Part shown: positions 36,245-45,041 of the stretch, one piece after another
How the letters are laid out: each line of letters begins with the position of its first letter
Position numbering within the stretch: position 1 is the stretch's first letter
Source: Chryseobacterium oncorhynchi
GTDB taxonomy: Bacteria > Bacteroidota > Bacteroidia > Flavobacteriales > Weeksellaceae
DNA length: 64,000 nt
Assembly (NCBI RefSeq): GCF_002899895.1
Contig: NZ_PPEI02000005.1
Span: 310,001 to 374,000, forward strand
Direction of reading: 5' to 3'
The notes under the pieces: model-generated
Database searches by the model: none
Seen by the model: only the letters and a program-made list of their open reading frames with translations
Told to the model about the DNA's origin: nothing
Translations under genes and position numbers: made by a program

Positions 36245-37195
36245 TTAATATCTATATCCTCTAACATTAATAAAGTTATCGAAGTTATAACCAAGACCAA
36301 TCATGAAGCTATTTCCTCCATATTTCTGAATATCAGACAATCCAAGGTTATAAGTAGCTCCAATCATAAATTTATTGAATCTTACTTTAACAATAGGAGC
36401 AATTTCTAATTGCTGACTGTCAAATCTATTCTGAGCAGCTCTATAGCTTACCCCAAAAGAGAATGCATTGATCTCGTTTGAGAATGTAGCCATTAGGTTA
36501 TAATCCATTACTCTTGTTGAGTTGGTATTCAGGTTGATCATTGCTGCAGGGGTCAGCATGATATTATCGGCAATGTGCCAGTTATATCCTAAGTTTAGGA
36601 AGAATTTAATTGGAGAAGGTTCGTATCCGTTTACAATTGGTTTATCGTTACCTAATGCGATATCATTCACAGACACGCCCCCAAAAAGGTTTTTATAAGT
36701 AGCAGCCAAACCGAAATTAGCATAAGCCATAAAGATATTACTTTCTTCACCTCTTACTAATGGGTCACCCTGCTCTTCAACGTTAATTTTAGAATAATCA
36801 AAATTTCTATTATACAAACTTACACTTGTACCAAAAGAGAACTGATCTTTTCTATCTCCTTCACTACTTAGAGGAATAAAATATGAAGCACCAGCTGTAA
36901 CACCTCCTGAAGACTCTGCTCCATTACTGTCTCTGAATACTGTTAGACCGGCACCTACTCTATCGAATATGTTTGCATTGATTCCCACTGATTGTACGTT
37001 TGGGGATTCGCTGAATTTTGAAAATTGCTTTTGATAAATGGCATTGAGCTGTACGTAGTCTGTTTTACCGTACTGAGCTGGGTTGAACAGGAAGTCACCA
37101 TCCAAAAGATACTGTTGATAATATGGTAGTGATTCTTGTGCTTTGTATGCATTTGACAAAAGAGCTAAACATACGATAGCATATAGTTTTCTCAT
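36245..37195 (-). CDS. PorP/SprF family type IX secretion system membrane protein
   Basis: 316 residues with a signal peptide (IVCLALLSNAYKAQ). The SLPYYQQYLLDGDFLFNPAQYG opening is the PorP/SprF signature. The rest is a beta-barrel (RVGAGLTVFRD, KFMIGATYNLGLSD, GLGYNF). These outer-membrane proteins support type IX secretion of adhesins or surface attachment of their products. No gldKLMN-type neighbours are in view. The prophage begins upstream of its start. Confidence 0.9.
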   Translation of the reverse strand: MRKLYAIVCLALLSNAYKAQESLPYYQQYLLDGDFLFNPAQYGKTDYVQLNAIYQKQFSKFSESPNVQSVGINANIFDRVGAGLTVFRDSNGAESSGGVTAGASYFIPLSSEGDRKDQFSFGTSVSLYNRNFDYSKINVEEQGDPLVRGEESNIFMAYANFGLAATYKNLFGGVSVNDIALGNDKPIVNGYEPSPIKFFLNLGYNWHIADNIMLTPAAMINLNTNSTRVMDYNLMATFSNEINAFSFGVSYRAAQNRFDSQQLEIAPIVKVRFNKFMIGATYNLGLSDIQKYGGNSFMIGLGYNFDNFINVRGYRY

Positions 37196-37426
37196 AACAA
37201 ATATGAGGGGTAGTTCTAAATGTAAAAAGTAAAAGTAAAGTAAAAAGACCTGAAAAAGCCCAAAAACAAAGGGTTTGCGTTAGATTTTGAGCTGAAATAA
37301 GGATGAATCGAAATGTAAATTTACTGCTATTTATTACCATAATGCTACTATAATATGCGGGATTAAAAGATCATTTATAGCTTAAATTTGATATACTTCT
37401 ATTATCCCTACCATTTACTACCTTTA

Positions 37427-37456
37427 TTGGCTCTAAACATCGTTTTAGGGCTTTTT
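37427..37456 (+). terminator. terminator-like hairpin near the prophage left end
   Basis: GCTCTAAA pairs with TTTAGGGC (one G-T pair) and a run of seven T follows. No + strand gene precedes it, so it may block readthrough into the element or mark a leftover host gene end. Confidence 0.55.
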
Positions 37457-37460
37457 TTAT

Positions 37461-37475
37461 TGGAAATTAGTTCCA
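37461..37475. promoter_or_regulatory. operator-like palindrome TGGAA-N5-TTCCA (left end)
   Basis: TGGAAATTAGTTCCA. The same element with one base different (TGGAAATTACTTCCA) abuts a strong -7 box at 49869-49883. A TTGGAAATTATTGCAA variant lies in the early promoter at 38572. It is probably a binding site of the phage repressor. Confidence 0.55.
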
Positions 37476-37531
37476 TTTATTTCAATAAAAAAAGGTGGTT
37501 TGTAATGTAGATGAAAAAAAGCTGTTTTTTT

Positions 37532-37567
37532 AAATGGATTACCAAATGGATTACCAAATGGATTACC
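37532..37567 (+). repeat. three perfect tandem copies of a 12-bp unit
   Basis: AAATGGATTACC repeats three times without mismatch. Its place near the left end of a Mu-like element allows the idea of transposase-binding sites, but Mu-type end sites are longer and not usually contiguous. The role is unresolved. Confidence 0.8.
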
Positions 37568-37748
37568 AAAAGGCAGTAAAAATATGATGTTAAAAAATGA
37601 TAATTGATATTAAAACGGGGTAAAACAACATTAAAAATCGCTCAAAACTTAGTTAATTTCAAATGTGTGTTAAAATAAAAAGTATATAAAACTCTGATAT
37701 TGAATCATATACGTGTGTTTTGTTTTTTGTACTAATAAAAAAGATATG

Positions 37749-38531
37749 TTATTTATTTAAAGTTTTCTTCATTTGTTGCATTTCTGCTTCTAAATCACTT
37801 ACACGATCATAAATATCAGCAGGATCTGGTAATTGAAAATTGAGATGTAATTTTACTTCCCAAACTTCTTTTATTGAGTCAGGATCGATATTTTGTGTAG
37901 GATAATTTCTTCTATTATCTGATTTACAAATAAGATTATTGTATTTATCTATTCTATTGAGACATCTTTTCACTAATCCATCCTCAATTTCATTTGAAAT
38001 AATTGCATAAAGCTGATTGTCTTTTATACCACTAAGCCAATCTTCAACAAACTCTCCTACTACATAACTTTTATTTGGTAATGTTGGAAACATTGAATTT
38101 CCCTCAACCTCAAACATTCTGAATGTACCATTATTTAACCCAGGCATTCGATAAGCTGGCAATTTTTGAATAAATGTAGGATTGTTAAAGCCAGTCAAAT
38201 AACCAGCTTTAAGCTTTTGCGGAACTAGTACAATATTATCATTATTGTGGCTGTCAACAGTTATTACATTTGGTTGAAATAAATAATTAGAATTTGATTC
38301 TCCTAAAACATTTGGCAACTCTATTTTTGTTTCATTCCCCACTAACCAATCAAGTGATTTTTTAAAAATGGAAGACATTTCCATTAACTGGCTTAGTGTT
38401 GGGAGCAATTTTCCTTGTTCAATTTTACTTAATTGACTATTATCAATCTGAATTTTGGAAGAAAATTCCATTTGAGTTAAACTATTTTGTTTTCTTAACT
38501 CCTTGATTCTTAATCCTATTTCGTTACTCAT
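37749..38531 (-). CDS. prophage repressor, HTH plus S24-like domain
   Basis: 260 residues. Residues 6-60 are an XRE-type helix-turn-helix (RIKELRKQNSLTQMEFSSKI, then SQLSKIEQG). The C-terminal half is S24/LexA-like. KAGYLTG carries an Ala-Gly pair at the position used for autocleavage, FEVEGNSMFPTL has the nucleophile Ser and LVKRCL the Lys. The final 30 residues look like a coiled coil. This is a CI/LexA-type repressor that could be inactivated during DNA damage. It is divergent from the early operon, as in Mu-like phages. Confidence 0.88.
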   Translation of the reverse strand: MSNEIGLRIKELRKQNSLTQMEFSSKIQIDNSQLSKIEQGKLLPTLSQLMEMSSIFKKSLDWLVGNETKIELPNVLGESNSNYLFQPNVITVDSHNNDNIVLVPQKLKAGYLTGFNNPTFIQKLPAYRMPGLNNGTFRMFEVEGNSMFPTLPNKSYVVGEFVEDWLSGIKDNQLYAIISNEIEDGLVKRCLNRIDKYNNLICKSDNRRNYPTQNIDPDSIKEVWEVKLHLNFQLPDPADIYDRVSDLEAEMQQMKKTLNK

Positions 38532-38565
38532 ATGTTAAAATTTGTAAATACTTCCATTTTTATTT

Positions 38566-38610
38566 TTGAAATTGGAAATTATTGCAATATATTTGTTCCA
38601 ATAACGGAAC
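38566..38610 (+). promoter_or_regulatory. early promoter and operator region
   Basis: A TTG (-33, 38566-38568) and TATATTTG (-7, 38588-38595) are separated by 19 bases. The spacer carries TTGGAAATTATTGCAA (38572-38587). A second palindrome, GTTCC-N6-GGAAC (38595-38610), covers the predicted start of transcription. This is where a repressor would silence the early operon. Confidence 0.65.
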
Positions 38611-38620
38611 TAACAAGACA

Positions 38621-38824
38621 ATGAGCAAACCTACGAAAAAAAGACAAAGTTACAATACGGATATCCTTAATGTATTGTCAGAAGAATTTGAAGTAAGTAC
38701 AAGATTCGTGAGAATGAGTATTAGAAAAGAAAAACAAAGTAGAACAGCAGACAATATACGTAAGAAGTATTATGAGATGATAAAACCTACACAAGACGCA
38801 ATTGAACAATTCAAAAATCAATAA
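38621..38824 (+). CDS. small early regulator, Ner-like position
   Basis: 67 residues from the ATG at 38621. An in-frame TTG at 38582 is upstream of the -7 box and is rejected. It is basic, with SYNTDILNVLSEEFEVSTRFV, then RMSIRKEKQSRTADNIRKKYYE. This could be a short DNA-binding helical protein. Its place between repressor and transposase is that of Mu ner, which represses early transcription. The function is inferred from position. Confidence 0.65.
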   Translation: MSKPTKKRQSYNTDILNVLSEEFEVSTRFVRMSIRKEKQSRTADNIRKKYYEMIKPTQDAIEQFKNQ

Positions 38825-38825
38825 C

Positions 38826-38966
38826 ATGAAATTTATTTATAACACAAAGAAAACTTGGCATTATTCACTTGATGGAAAAACTATTGAGTTTAGAATTAAG
38901 CATTTACTATTCAGCGGTCTTATTTCATGGACAGTAAGATCAGAATTTCCTAATACAATACTATAA
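38826..38966 (+). CDS. small hypothetical protein
   Basis: 46 residues (MKFIYNTKKTWHYSLDGKTI at the start, ending in PNTIL). The ATG follows the previous stop by one base, and the stop is one base before the transposase ATG. This tight packing supports it as a real gene. No family was recognised. Confidence 0.55.
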   Translation: MKFIYNTKKTWHYSLDGKTIEFRIKHLLFSGLISWTVRSEFPNTIL

Positions 38967-38967
38967 T

Positions 38968-41031
38968 ATGCCTCACTTTTGGAATAATACAAATAATGTA
39001 GCGGTTACCGTTGAGGAACTTATTCCAAGGTTTTGGAGTAGTCAGAATGTTCTATCTAAGGAAATCAGCAGAAACAGACATAAAACTTATGGAGTCAAAC
39101 CACTTCAAAGAGGCTGCCGAAATAGAAAACTTATCATTGATTTTGATAGCCTACCTACCCATGTGAAGGAAGCGTTAGGAGATCCTCGAAAGATGGAACA
39201 TAATTTACTTTATTTCTACAAAACAGATTCTATCGCAGTAGATTTTTATACAAGTTTTAGCCGTCCAGACGGAACCTACCTACTCCCCTCTGAGCAGCAA
39301 AGATATATTACCAATGCGAGTGTTTTAATTTCTTTGCTTCAATTGAGAGAAAAGCATATTACAGAGCGCGTAAAGTTGGGAATGTCCTTAAAAGGTATTA
39401 ATACTTTTCTATGTGATGAATCAAACAGTTTTAATGCATATCTGGCAAAAATGGAATTACCCACTCATAATCTACCAACACACTCAACTAGATTTAAAGA
39501 GACTTTAAATGCATTTGAAACAGAATTTAAATATAAGAACATTACCTATCAATTCAATTACCTGTCAATTATTAAAGATGTTGAGGGAAAAAGAAAAATC
39601 AACCCCTTGAAAGTAGATGAAAACGTATTGATGATTTTAAACGGGCTTTTTTCTACTCAAAGTCACAAACCTACAGCAACAGAAATACATCGGTCTTATG
39701 ATGCTTTTTTGAGTGGATATGCAGAGGTTTATAATGAAACCACAGGAGAAGTATACAATCCAAAGGAATTTCCTAAAATTTCGGAAAGTACAGTAAAGGC
39801 GTATTTGTCTAAATGGGAAAACAAGGCAGCAACTTACAAGACCAGATCAGGAGACAGGCAACAATACATGGGTATGTTTAAACCACATCATCAATTAGAG
39901 GCTCCAAAGTTCGCTGGATCTATCATATCGATTGATGACAGACAACCACCATTTAAAGATCTTACTGGAAAGCGTGCATGGTTTTACAATGGAATTGACC
40001 TAGCTAGTGAATGTTTTACAGTTTTTGTTTATGGAAAATCAAAAGAAGGAATTATTACTGAGTTTTATCGCCAGATGGTAAGAAATTATACAGAATGGGG
40101 TTTTAATCTGCCATCAGAACTTGAAGCTGAATCTGCATTGAACAGCAGCTTTACAAAAACATTCCTACAGGATGGCTATATGTTTGAAAATGTAAGAATT
40201 GAAGCAAATAATGCAAGAGGTAAAAGAATTGAACGCTTTTTTGGAGCATTGAGATATGAAGTTGAGAAAAAACGTAAAGGATGGCTGGCACGTCCGACGG
40301 CAAAATCAGAATCGAATCAGCAAAATTCGGGTGAAATTCCACAAATTCCATACGATGAAATAATACAAAACGGGATCGATGACATTTTTGAGTGGAACAA
40401 TTCACCACATTCAAAGGATCCAAGCCGTACCCGTTGGGAATATTTCACTGAAATGCAACATCCCAACCTGAAGCCAACCAACTGGAAAGCTATTTTACCA
40501 TATCTAGGTTATAAAGTTCCAACATCCTGTAACGGTGGATATATAAAGCTGCAAGGCAAGAAAAGGGCCATCGCAATGAATGGTATGATCTCGTTAGGGA
40601 ATGATCTAATTACATCACTAAAAGCTATTGAAGGAAAAGACATTGATGTTTATTGGTTGGATGATAATCAGGGAAATGTTTTAAAAGCATTAGCATTTTA
40701 TCAGGATCGTTTTATTTGTGAAGTCCAGGAGATGCCAAAATATAACAGAGCTATCATTGAAAGAACCGATGCAGACGAAAAAGCGAGGGAAATACAAAGT
40801 TCTTATACAGCAAGTGTAGATGGATTTATAAGAAAACAGGAAAAATCATTGCTACGTATCAACATCATAGAAAAACCAAAACCACATCCGAAAAATGGAT
40901 TCTTTATTCCTGGTATGAACCGAAAACAATTTGTTGAATCTGGGGCAACAGAAATAATTGATACACCAGATGACGAAGTATTTAATACCCAACCTCCAAC
41001 AGTAAACTGGAGAAACTCATTTTTTAAATAG
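38968..41031 (+). CDS. Mu-type DDE transposase (MuA-like)
   Basis: 687 residues, close to MuA length. An N-terminal DNA-binding region is followed by an RNase H-like core. Acidic residues fit D at about 323 (SIDDRQPPF), D at about 345 (YNGIDLASE) and E at about 421 (RGKRIERFFGALRYEVEKK). A beta-barrel and a helical C-terminal tail follow; in Mu the tail contacts MuB. It catalyses integration and replicative transposition of the phage. MuB-like and RecA-like ATPase genes follow. Confidence 0.93.
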   Translation: MPHFWNNTNNVAVTVEELIPRFWSSQNVLSKEISRNRHKTYGVKPLQRGCRNRKLIIDFDSLPTHVKEALGDPRKMEHNLLYFYKTDSIAVDFYTSFSRPDGTYLLPSEQQRYITNASVLISLLQLREKHITERVKLGMSLKGINTFLCDESNSFNAYLAKMELPTHNLPTHSTRFKETLNAFETEFKYKNITYQFNYLSIIKDVEGKRKINPLKVDENVLMILNGLFSTQSHKPTATEIHRSYDAFLSGYAEVYNETTGEVYNPKEFPKISESTVKAYLSKWENKAATYKTRSGDRQQYMGMFKPHHQLEAPKFAGSIISIDDRQPPFKDLTGKRAWFYNGIDLASECFTVFVYGKSKEGIITEFYRQMVRNYTEWGFNLPSELEAESALNSSFTKTFLQDGYMFENVRIEANNARGKRIERFFGALRYEVEKKRKGWLARPTAKSESNQQNSGEIPQIPYDEIIQNGIDDIFEWNNSPHSKDPSRTRWEYFTEMQHPNLKPTNWKAILPYLGYKVPTSCNGGYIKLQGKKRAIAMNGMISLGNDLITSLKAIEGKDIDVYWLDDNQGNVLKALAFYQDRFICEVQEMPKYNRAIIERTDADEKAREIQSSYTASVDGFIRKQEKSLLRINIIEKPKPHPKNGFFIPGMNRKQFVESGATEIIDTPDDEVFNTQPPTVNWRNSFFK

Positions 41032-41045
41032 TAAAAATTAACGAC

Positions 41046-41924
41046 ATGATAAACTTAACAACAGAATACAAGCATCAAGTAAGGTTAGCACTTTTGGAAC
41101 GTCGTCCAAATTTTGGAGGGACAGATGCACAATTTGCGAAAATATATGGCATATCTGGAGCTGTATATAGCAGACTGAAAGCGGGAGAAATTGAAAAAAT
41201 AATCTCGGAAAGTCAATGGTTACAAATAGGCCGTGAATTGGATATCAATACAAAAAAATCAAACTGGAATGTAGTAAGAACGTCTGTTTATCAACAAATT
41301 CAAGATAATATCAATTTTTGTCAACACTTCAGTGCATCAATGATTCTTGTAGATGACTGTGGAATTGGTAAGACTTTCAGTGCAAGACACATTGTTAAAT
41401 CATTAAAGAATGCTTTTTATTTTGACTGTTCTCAGGCAAAGACAAAACAGCAATTTATCAGATTATTGGCTAAAACATTGGGGATTGATAACAAGGGTCG
41501 ATATGTAGACGTAAAGGCCAATCTTAAATATTACTTAAAACAACTTGATAACCCGATTATTATTTTGGATGAATTGGGAGATCTTGAATACACTGCCTTT
41601 TTGGAACTTAAAGAACTGTGGAACTCATCGGAAGGAGTTTGTGGATGGTATATGATGGGGGCGGATGGTCTACGAGCAAAAATTGAAAGAGGAATCAGCA
41701 CCAATAAAGTTGGTTATGCAGAAATATTCCGAAGATTCTCTGAGGAGTTCATTAAGCTGACACCTACAGGTGTGGCTGATCGTAGAGCATTCAGGTATGA
41801 GCTGCTTACACAAGTTGCCAATGCCAATTATTCTGGTGATGACGTTGGAAGATTGGTAAAACAATGCTTAGACAAAGATAAATCATTATCAGCTTTGGAA
41901 ACACTTATCAAAATTAGTGCATAA
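41046..41924 (+). CDS. MuB-like AAA+ transposition ATPase
   Basis: 292 residues. An N-terminal HTH-like segment (about 20-65, DAQFAKIYGISGAVYSRLKA) precedes an AAA+ domain with Walker A DDCGIGKTFS (about 102-111) and Walker B PIIILDELGD. In Mu, MuB binds target DNA as an ATP-dependent filament and delivers it to the transposase. It sits just after the transposase and shares one base with the next gene. Confidence 0.9.
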   Translation: MINLTTEYKHQVRLALLERRPNFGGTDAQFAKIYGISGAVYSRLKAGEIEKIISESQWLQIGRELDINTKKSNWNVVRTSVYQQIQDNINFCQHFSASMILVDDCGIGKTFSARHIVKSLKNAFYFDCSQAKTKQQFIRLLAKTLGIDNKGRYVDVKANLKYYLKQLDNPIIILDELGDLEYTAFLELKELWNSSEGVCGWYMMGADGLRAKIERGISTNKVGYAEIFRRFSEEFIKLTPTGVADRRAFRYELLTQVANANYSGDDVGRLVKQCLDKDKSLSALETLIKISA

Positions 41925-42553
41925 TGAGAACGAAGACTTTAAAAAGCATAGTTGAAAAAAACATCGAAAGGCTGGAGCTTGACGGAGTTTGGAAAGAAGC
42001 ATTCGGCAATCCAGGACGAAAAGGAAAAGTTTGGCTTTTCTATGGTGAAGAGAAAAACGGAAAAACATGGTTTTCTATTCTATTTGCGGATTATCTGGCT
42101 AAAAAAGAATCAATACTATATCTGAGTGCAGAAGAGGGACTGGAGGAATCCTTTCAGGATGTTTTAAAACGGGCTAACGTAGATGTTACGAATAAAAAGT
42201 TTAAGGCATACGGAAAAGGCGTATTGCTTAATGAATTAAATGAGTATTTGAGTTCACGATACGCTCCTAAAATCATCTTTATCGACAATGTAACGGTTTA
42301 TGTAGATGAATTGAAAAACGGAGGCTTAAAAAAGCTTATTGACAATCACCCAGATAAACTTTTCATTTTCATTGCACACGAAGAACGCGGAGAACCCTAT
42401 ACGGCAACAGCGAAAATGATTAAAAGGCTTGCTGATCGAATTGTAAGAATTCAGGGGCTTGTTGCCACAGTTGGTGGTAGAACCACGGGCGGAAAGTTCG
42501 TGATTGATGAACATAAGGCAATGATCCTTTTCGGATCCGATATCACAGATTAA
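41924..42553 (+). CDS. RecA-like P-loop ATPase
   Basis: 209 residues. The P-loop is YGEEKNGKTWFS, Walker B is PKIIFIDNV, and a sensor-like His lies in LFIFIAHEERGE. The organisation is RecA/RepA-like (hexameric) and distinct from the MuB-like gene before it. Its start overlaps the MuB-like stop by one base. It may help phage replication or target choice. The precise role is unknown. Confidence 0.8.
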   Translation: MRTKTLKSIVEKNIERLELDGVWKEAFGNPGRKGKVWLFYGEEKNGKTWFSILFADYLAKKESILYLSAEEGLEESFQDVLKRANVDVTNKKFKAYGKGVLLNELNEYLSSRYAPKIIFIDNVTVYVDELKNGGLKKLIDNHPDKLFIFIAHEERGEPYTATAKMIKRLADRIVRIQGLVATVGGRTTGGKFVIDEHKAMILFGSDITD

Positions 42554-42571
42554 CAATTTAAAATTCACAAT

Positions 42572-42958
42572 ATGGCAAATACAAATTTAGAATCAAATAA
42601 GAGAAAAGCAGTCCGAAAGTCTATAGGATTGGATCTGCTGGGATATGACAACCTTATCCACAGATATTATGTGACTTGGTGCGAGTCTATATCAATGAAA
42701 TTTAAGTATTCAGATCGCGACTTGATCGTGAATGATAGTCTCTTGAAGTATTATCAAAATCAATGGGCTATTCTGGTTGAAAACAGATTACTGCTAGAAT
42801 ATGGGGATTACATAAAAAAAGATCTTCCAGACACCTATCATTTTTACTATGAAATCCTACGGGAATATGCTGAAAATCTTGAAAAATTCTATCCAGCATC
42901 ACTTCTACCAAAAAAGAAACTTTCAATTAATCCAAAATATCAATTTAACTACAATTAA
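42572..42958 (+). CDS. hypothetical early phage protein
   Basis: 128 residues, aromatic and charged (YYVTWCESISMKFKYSDRD, YHFYYEILREYAENLEKFYP). No recognised domain, no signal or membrane segment. It belongs to the early operon, between the RecA-like ATPase and small genes. Confidence 0.65.
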   Translation: MANTNLESNKRKAVRKSIGLDLLGYDNLIHRYYVTWCESISMKFKYSDRDLIVNDSLLKYYQNQWAILVENRLLLEYGDYIKKDLPDTYHFYYEILREYAENLEKFYPASLLPKKKLSINPKYQFNYN

Positions 42959-42959
42959 C

Positions 42960-43319
42960 ATGAACGAAACTATTAAAATGCACCTAGATGGCATTGCAGA
43001 AGAATTAAAGGGAACTCCAAACTCATTTTTATTCTTATTAAGTGACAAAGATGATGTACATGCAGTAAAAAACTGTCCGGATCATAATGCTGCAGCTCTA
43101 ATGTTCATCTACATAGATTCCACAGAATCCATAGATACAGCATTTTCAACTTATGTATTAAATATGGCTGCTGAATTAGGGGAACAACCCGAAAAAAGCT
43201 TTCAGGAACGATTATCTGACAGAATGGACGAAAAAGGAACTCCTATTCTTGAGCATCTTAGTGAAGACTATTGTCCAGAAGTGAAAGAAAGCAAAGAAAT
43301 ACAACAAAATGAGAAGTAA
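42960..43319 (+). CDS. hypothetical early phage protein
   Basis: 119 residues from the ATG at 42960, one base after the preceding stop. A longer frame overlapping the previous gene is unlikely. It is acidic, with MHLDGIAEELKGTPNSFLFL at the start and a charged C-terminus. The pattern is that of a small cytosolic protein. No family was recognised. Its end overlaps the start of the next small gene. Confidence 0.65.
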   Translation: MNETIKMHLDGIAEELKGTPNSFLFLLSDKDDVHAVKNCPDHNAAALMFIYIDSTESIDTAFSTYVLNMAAELGEQPEKSFQERLSDRMDEKGTPILEHLSEDYCPEVKESKEIQQNEK

Positions 43320-43485
43320 TGAAATGTTTCCTCCAACAGTTGAAGAACTGGAAAAGATCATAGCAAACCTAAAAGCTATGTTGGCAGATGAAAAGCATCA
43401 GGACCAATGGATCCGAATAAATTCAGAACTCATTGAAAAACAAAAACAATTACAAGAAATAATTATTAAAGACAATACATTATGA
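43309..43485 (+). CDS. small coiled-coil phage protein
   Basis: 58 residues. It starts inside the end of the previous gene (11-bp overlap) and overlaps the next start by 4 bp (ATGA). The sequence is helical (TVEELEKIIANLKAML, LIEKQKQLQEIIIK). The chained overlaps are good evidence that it is translated. Confidence 0.6.
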   Translation: MRSNEMFPPTVEELEKIIANLKAMLADEKHQDQWIRINSELIEKQKQLQEIIIKDNTL

Positions 43486-44180
43486 CCACTATAGACATAA
43501 CATTATTATCTCCAGAAGATAGAAAAAAGCTTGTAGATCAAGCCAAGGAGATTGAAAAACAAGACAAACAGAAAAGGATTGATGACCTGAAAGCCCTTGA
43601 TGATCTCGCAGCCGAAACGCTTCCTGGATCTATGCAAGTTTTACGCGAAGCATCCGAAAACCTGGAAAAAGCAAAAGCTAAAGTTTTCAGTGATTTTGAA
43701 ACTTTCCTGAAAATGAAGATTGAAACAATTGGCGTTAAAAATAACCAGCAAAGCCACACGATCACTGTAGGAAAAGAAAGTATTAAACTTGGTTATAGGA
43801 TAACAGATGGCTACGGCGAAAACGCTTCATACGGAATTGTAATGGTTCATAAGTTTCTGGAAAGTTTGGGTAAAGATGATAATTCTAAAAGACTACTAGG
43901 AGCTGTAATGAGGCTATTACAGCGAAATGGAAAAGGAGATCTTGACAGTAAAAAAGTTTTAGAACTAAAACAGATCGCTGACAAAGATTATCCCGGAAGC
44001 GATTTTCAAAAAGGCGTTGAGATCATTCAGGCGGAATATAGACCAAAACTGTCAAAGTGGTTTATTGAAGCTTACTATACCGATGGAACAGGTATTGAAA
44101 GAAGTATCCCACTATCAATGACAAGCGTCGATTTACCAAAAGAAACCGACCTTACTTTTTTACTACCAAAAAACAATTAA
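43482..44180 (+). CDS. DUF3164 family phage protein
   Basis: 232 residues. A charged coiled-coil N-terminus (KKLVDQAKEIEKQDKQKRID) is followed by the DUF3164 core (IGVKNNQQSHTITVG, SIKLGYRITDGYG, LLQRNGKGDLDSKKVLEL). The family is widespread in the early region of Mu/B3-like transposable phages, near transposition genes. Function is unknown. Confidence 0.85.
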   Translation: MTTIDITLLSPEDRKKLVDQAKEIEKQDKQKRIDDLKALDDLAAETLPGSMQVLREASENLEKAKAKVFSDFETFLKMKIETIGVKNNQQSHTITVGKESIKLGYRITDGYGENASYGIVMVHKFLESLGKDDNSKRLLGAVMRLLQRNGKGDLDSKKVLELKQIADKDYPGSDFQKGVEIIQAEYRPKLSKWFIEAYYTDGTGIERSIPLSMTSVDLPKETDLTFLLPKNN

Positions 44181-44191
44181 AATATTACAAA

Positions 44192-44608
44192 ATGGATTTA
44201 ACAAAAATTACAGAAGCAGCTGTTTTACATGCAAAAGAAACTTTAGGATCCGAACAATTTAACAATATTGAATTTGAATCTGCAAAGAATTCGATTATTG
44301 AAGATTTTACAACTGGAGCCAATTGGGTTTTATCCGAACAAGAAAAGCAAAGTATCAAAACCTATCAAGATTGGCAAAATAATTTCAAGGGAGACTTAGA
44401 TCAGTACCTAGGTAAATCGCCATGCGAAATTGATGAAGAAATGTTTCTGTATTTAGCAGAAGTAACACCCTGCCAATATTCAGGAAATTTTTTCATACAA
44501 ACGGGTGAAGCATCATGTAAAATTGATGATGTACTTCATTATTCATCATGTAGTAGTTTCAATGATAAATTTTACTTTTTAGGCATTCTGCCTGAATTTA
44601 AACAGTAA
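44192..44608 (+). CDS. hypothetical early phage protein
   Basis: 138 residues, acidic. It is cytosolic by composition, with several cysteines in the second half (SPCEIDEEM, VTPCQYS, EASCKIDD, YSSCSSF) that might bind metal, although their spacing fits no known finger. It lies between the DUF3164 gene and the following repeated-motif gene. Confidence 0.6.
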   Translation: MDLTKITEAAVLHAKETLGSEQFNNIEFESAKNSIIEDFTTGANWVLSEQEKQSIKTYQDWQNNFKGDLDQYLGKSPCEIDEEMFLYLAEVTPCQYSGNFFIQTGEASCKIDDVLHYSSCSSFNDKFYFLGILPEFKQ

Positions 44609-44612
44609 AACT

Positions 44613-45041
44613 ATGTCAACAATTACAACACAACAAGTTTCCCAGCTGCAAACTATTTGCAGTGGGAAATTCAGGGACAGAGAAGAAAGGCTGGAAGCCA
44701 TATCTGAAATGGTAGGATTTCACATTGAAAGCATCAAGGATCTAAGCGAGATGCAAGCAGGTGAACTAATTTACTTTTTCAATACTGGTAAGCCAATAGA
44801 TCATTCAGCTTGGGGCTTTTTTGATAAAAGAAACTCACAGCATAAAACAGTATTGTCGCTTTGCCATACACTCGGATGGGTACAGGAAGATAAACCTCAG
44901 TTTGTAGATCTTCATAGATTGGGTGGGTTTCTTAAATCAGACAAAAGTCCGGTTAAAATGCCTTTAAAGGATATGTCAAGAGTTCAGGTTTCTAAATTAA
45001 TTTATGTACTGCAGAACATTACTAATTCAAAATTTAAGTAA
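44613..45041 (+). CDS. hypothetical phage protein with internal duplication
   Basis: 142 residues. Two similar segments, IKDLSEMQAGELIYFFN (about 46-62) and LKDMSRVQVSKLIYVLQ (about 119-135), indicate a duplicated helical motif. It occupies the place where Mu-like phages often carry gemA-type regulators, but the similarity is too weak to name it. Its stop overlaps the methyltransferase start by one base. Confidence 0.6.
   Translation: MSTITTQQVSQLQTICSGKFRDREERLEAISEMVGFHIESIKDLSEMQAGELIYFFNTGKPIDHSAWGFFDKRNSQHKTVLSLCHTLGWVQEDKPQFVDLHRLGGFLKSDKSPVKMPLKDMSRVQVSKLIYVLQNITNSKFK

Larger units (their letters stand above)
37196..37748. other. 553-bp region spanning the host/prophage left junction
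   Basis: There is no convincing gene. It holds a + strand terminator-like hairpin (37427-37456), an operator-like palindrome (37461-37475), three tandem 12-bp repeats (37532-37567) and an AT-rich tract with several TTAAAA runs up to the end of the repressor gene. The exact prophage left end cannot be fixed because the right end lies outside the window. Confidence 0.5.

Noticed and set aside
37196-37440. tRNA gene or integrase-type attachment site at the prophage left junction
   Set aside because: No cloverleaf could be formed, and the element carries a MuA-type transposase, which does not need a tRNA site.
37532-37567. CRISPR-like direct repeats
   Set aside because: The 12-bp units are directly contiguous with no spacers, and no cas genes are near.
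37511-37579. 22-residue open frame containing three Lys-Trp-Ile-Thr repeats
   Set aside because: The frame exists only because the 12-bp tandem repeat has no stops. There is no promoter box or leader signal at a fitting distance.
38582-38620. TTG start for the small early regulator
   Set aside because: The TTG lies upstream of the -7 box at 38588-38595 and would not be transcribed from that promoter. The ATG at 38621 fits.
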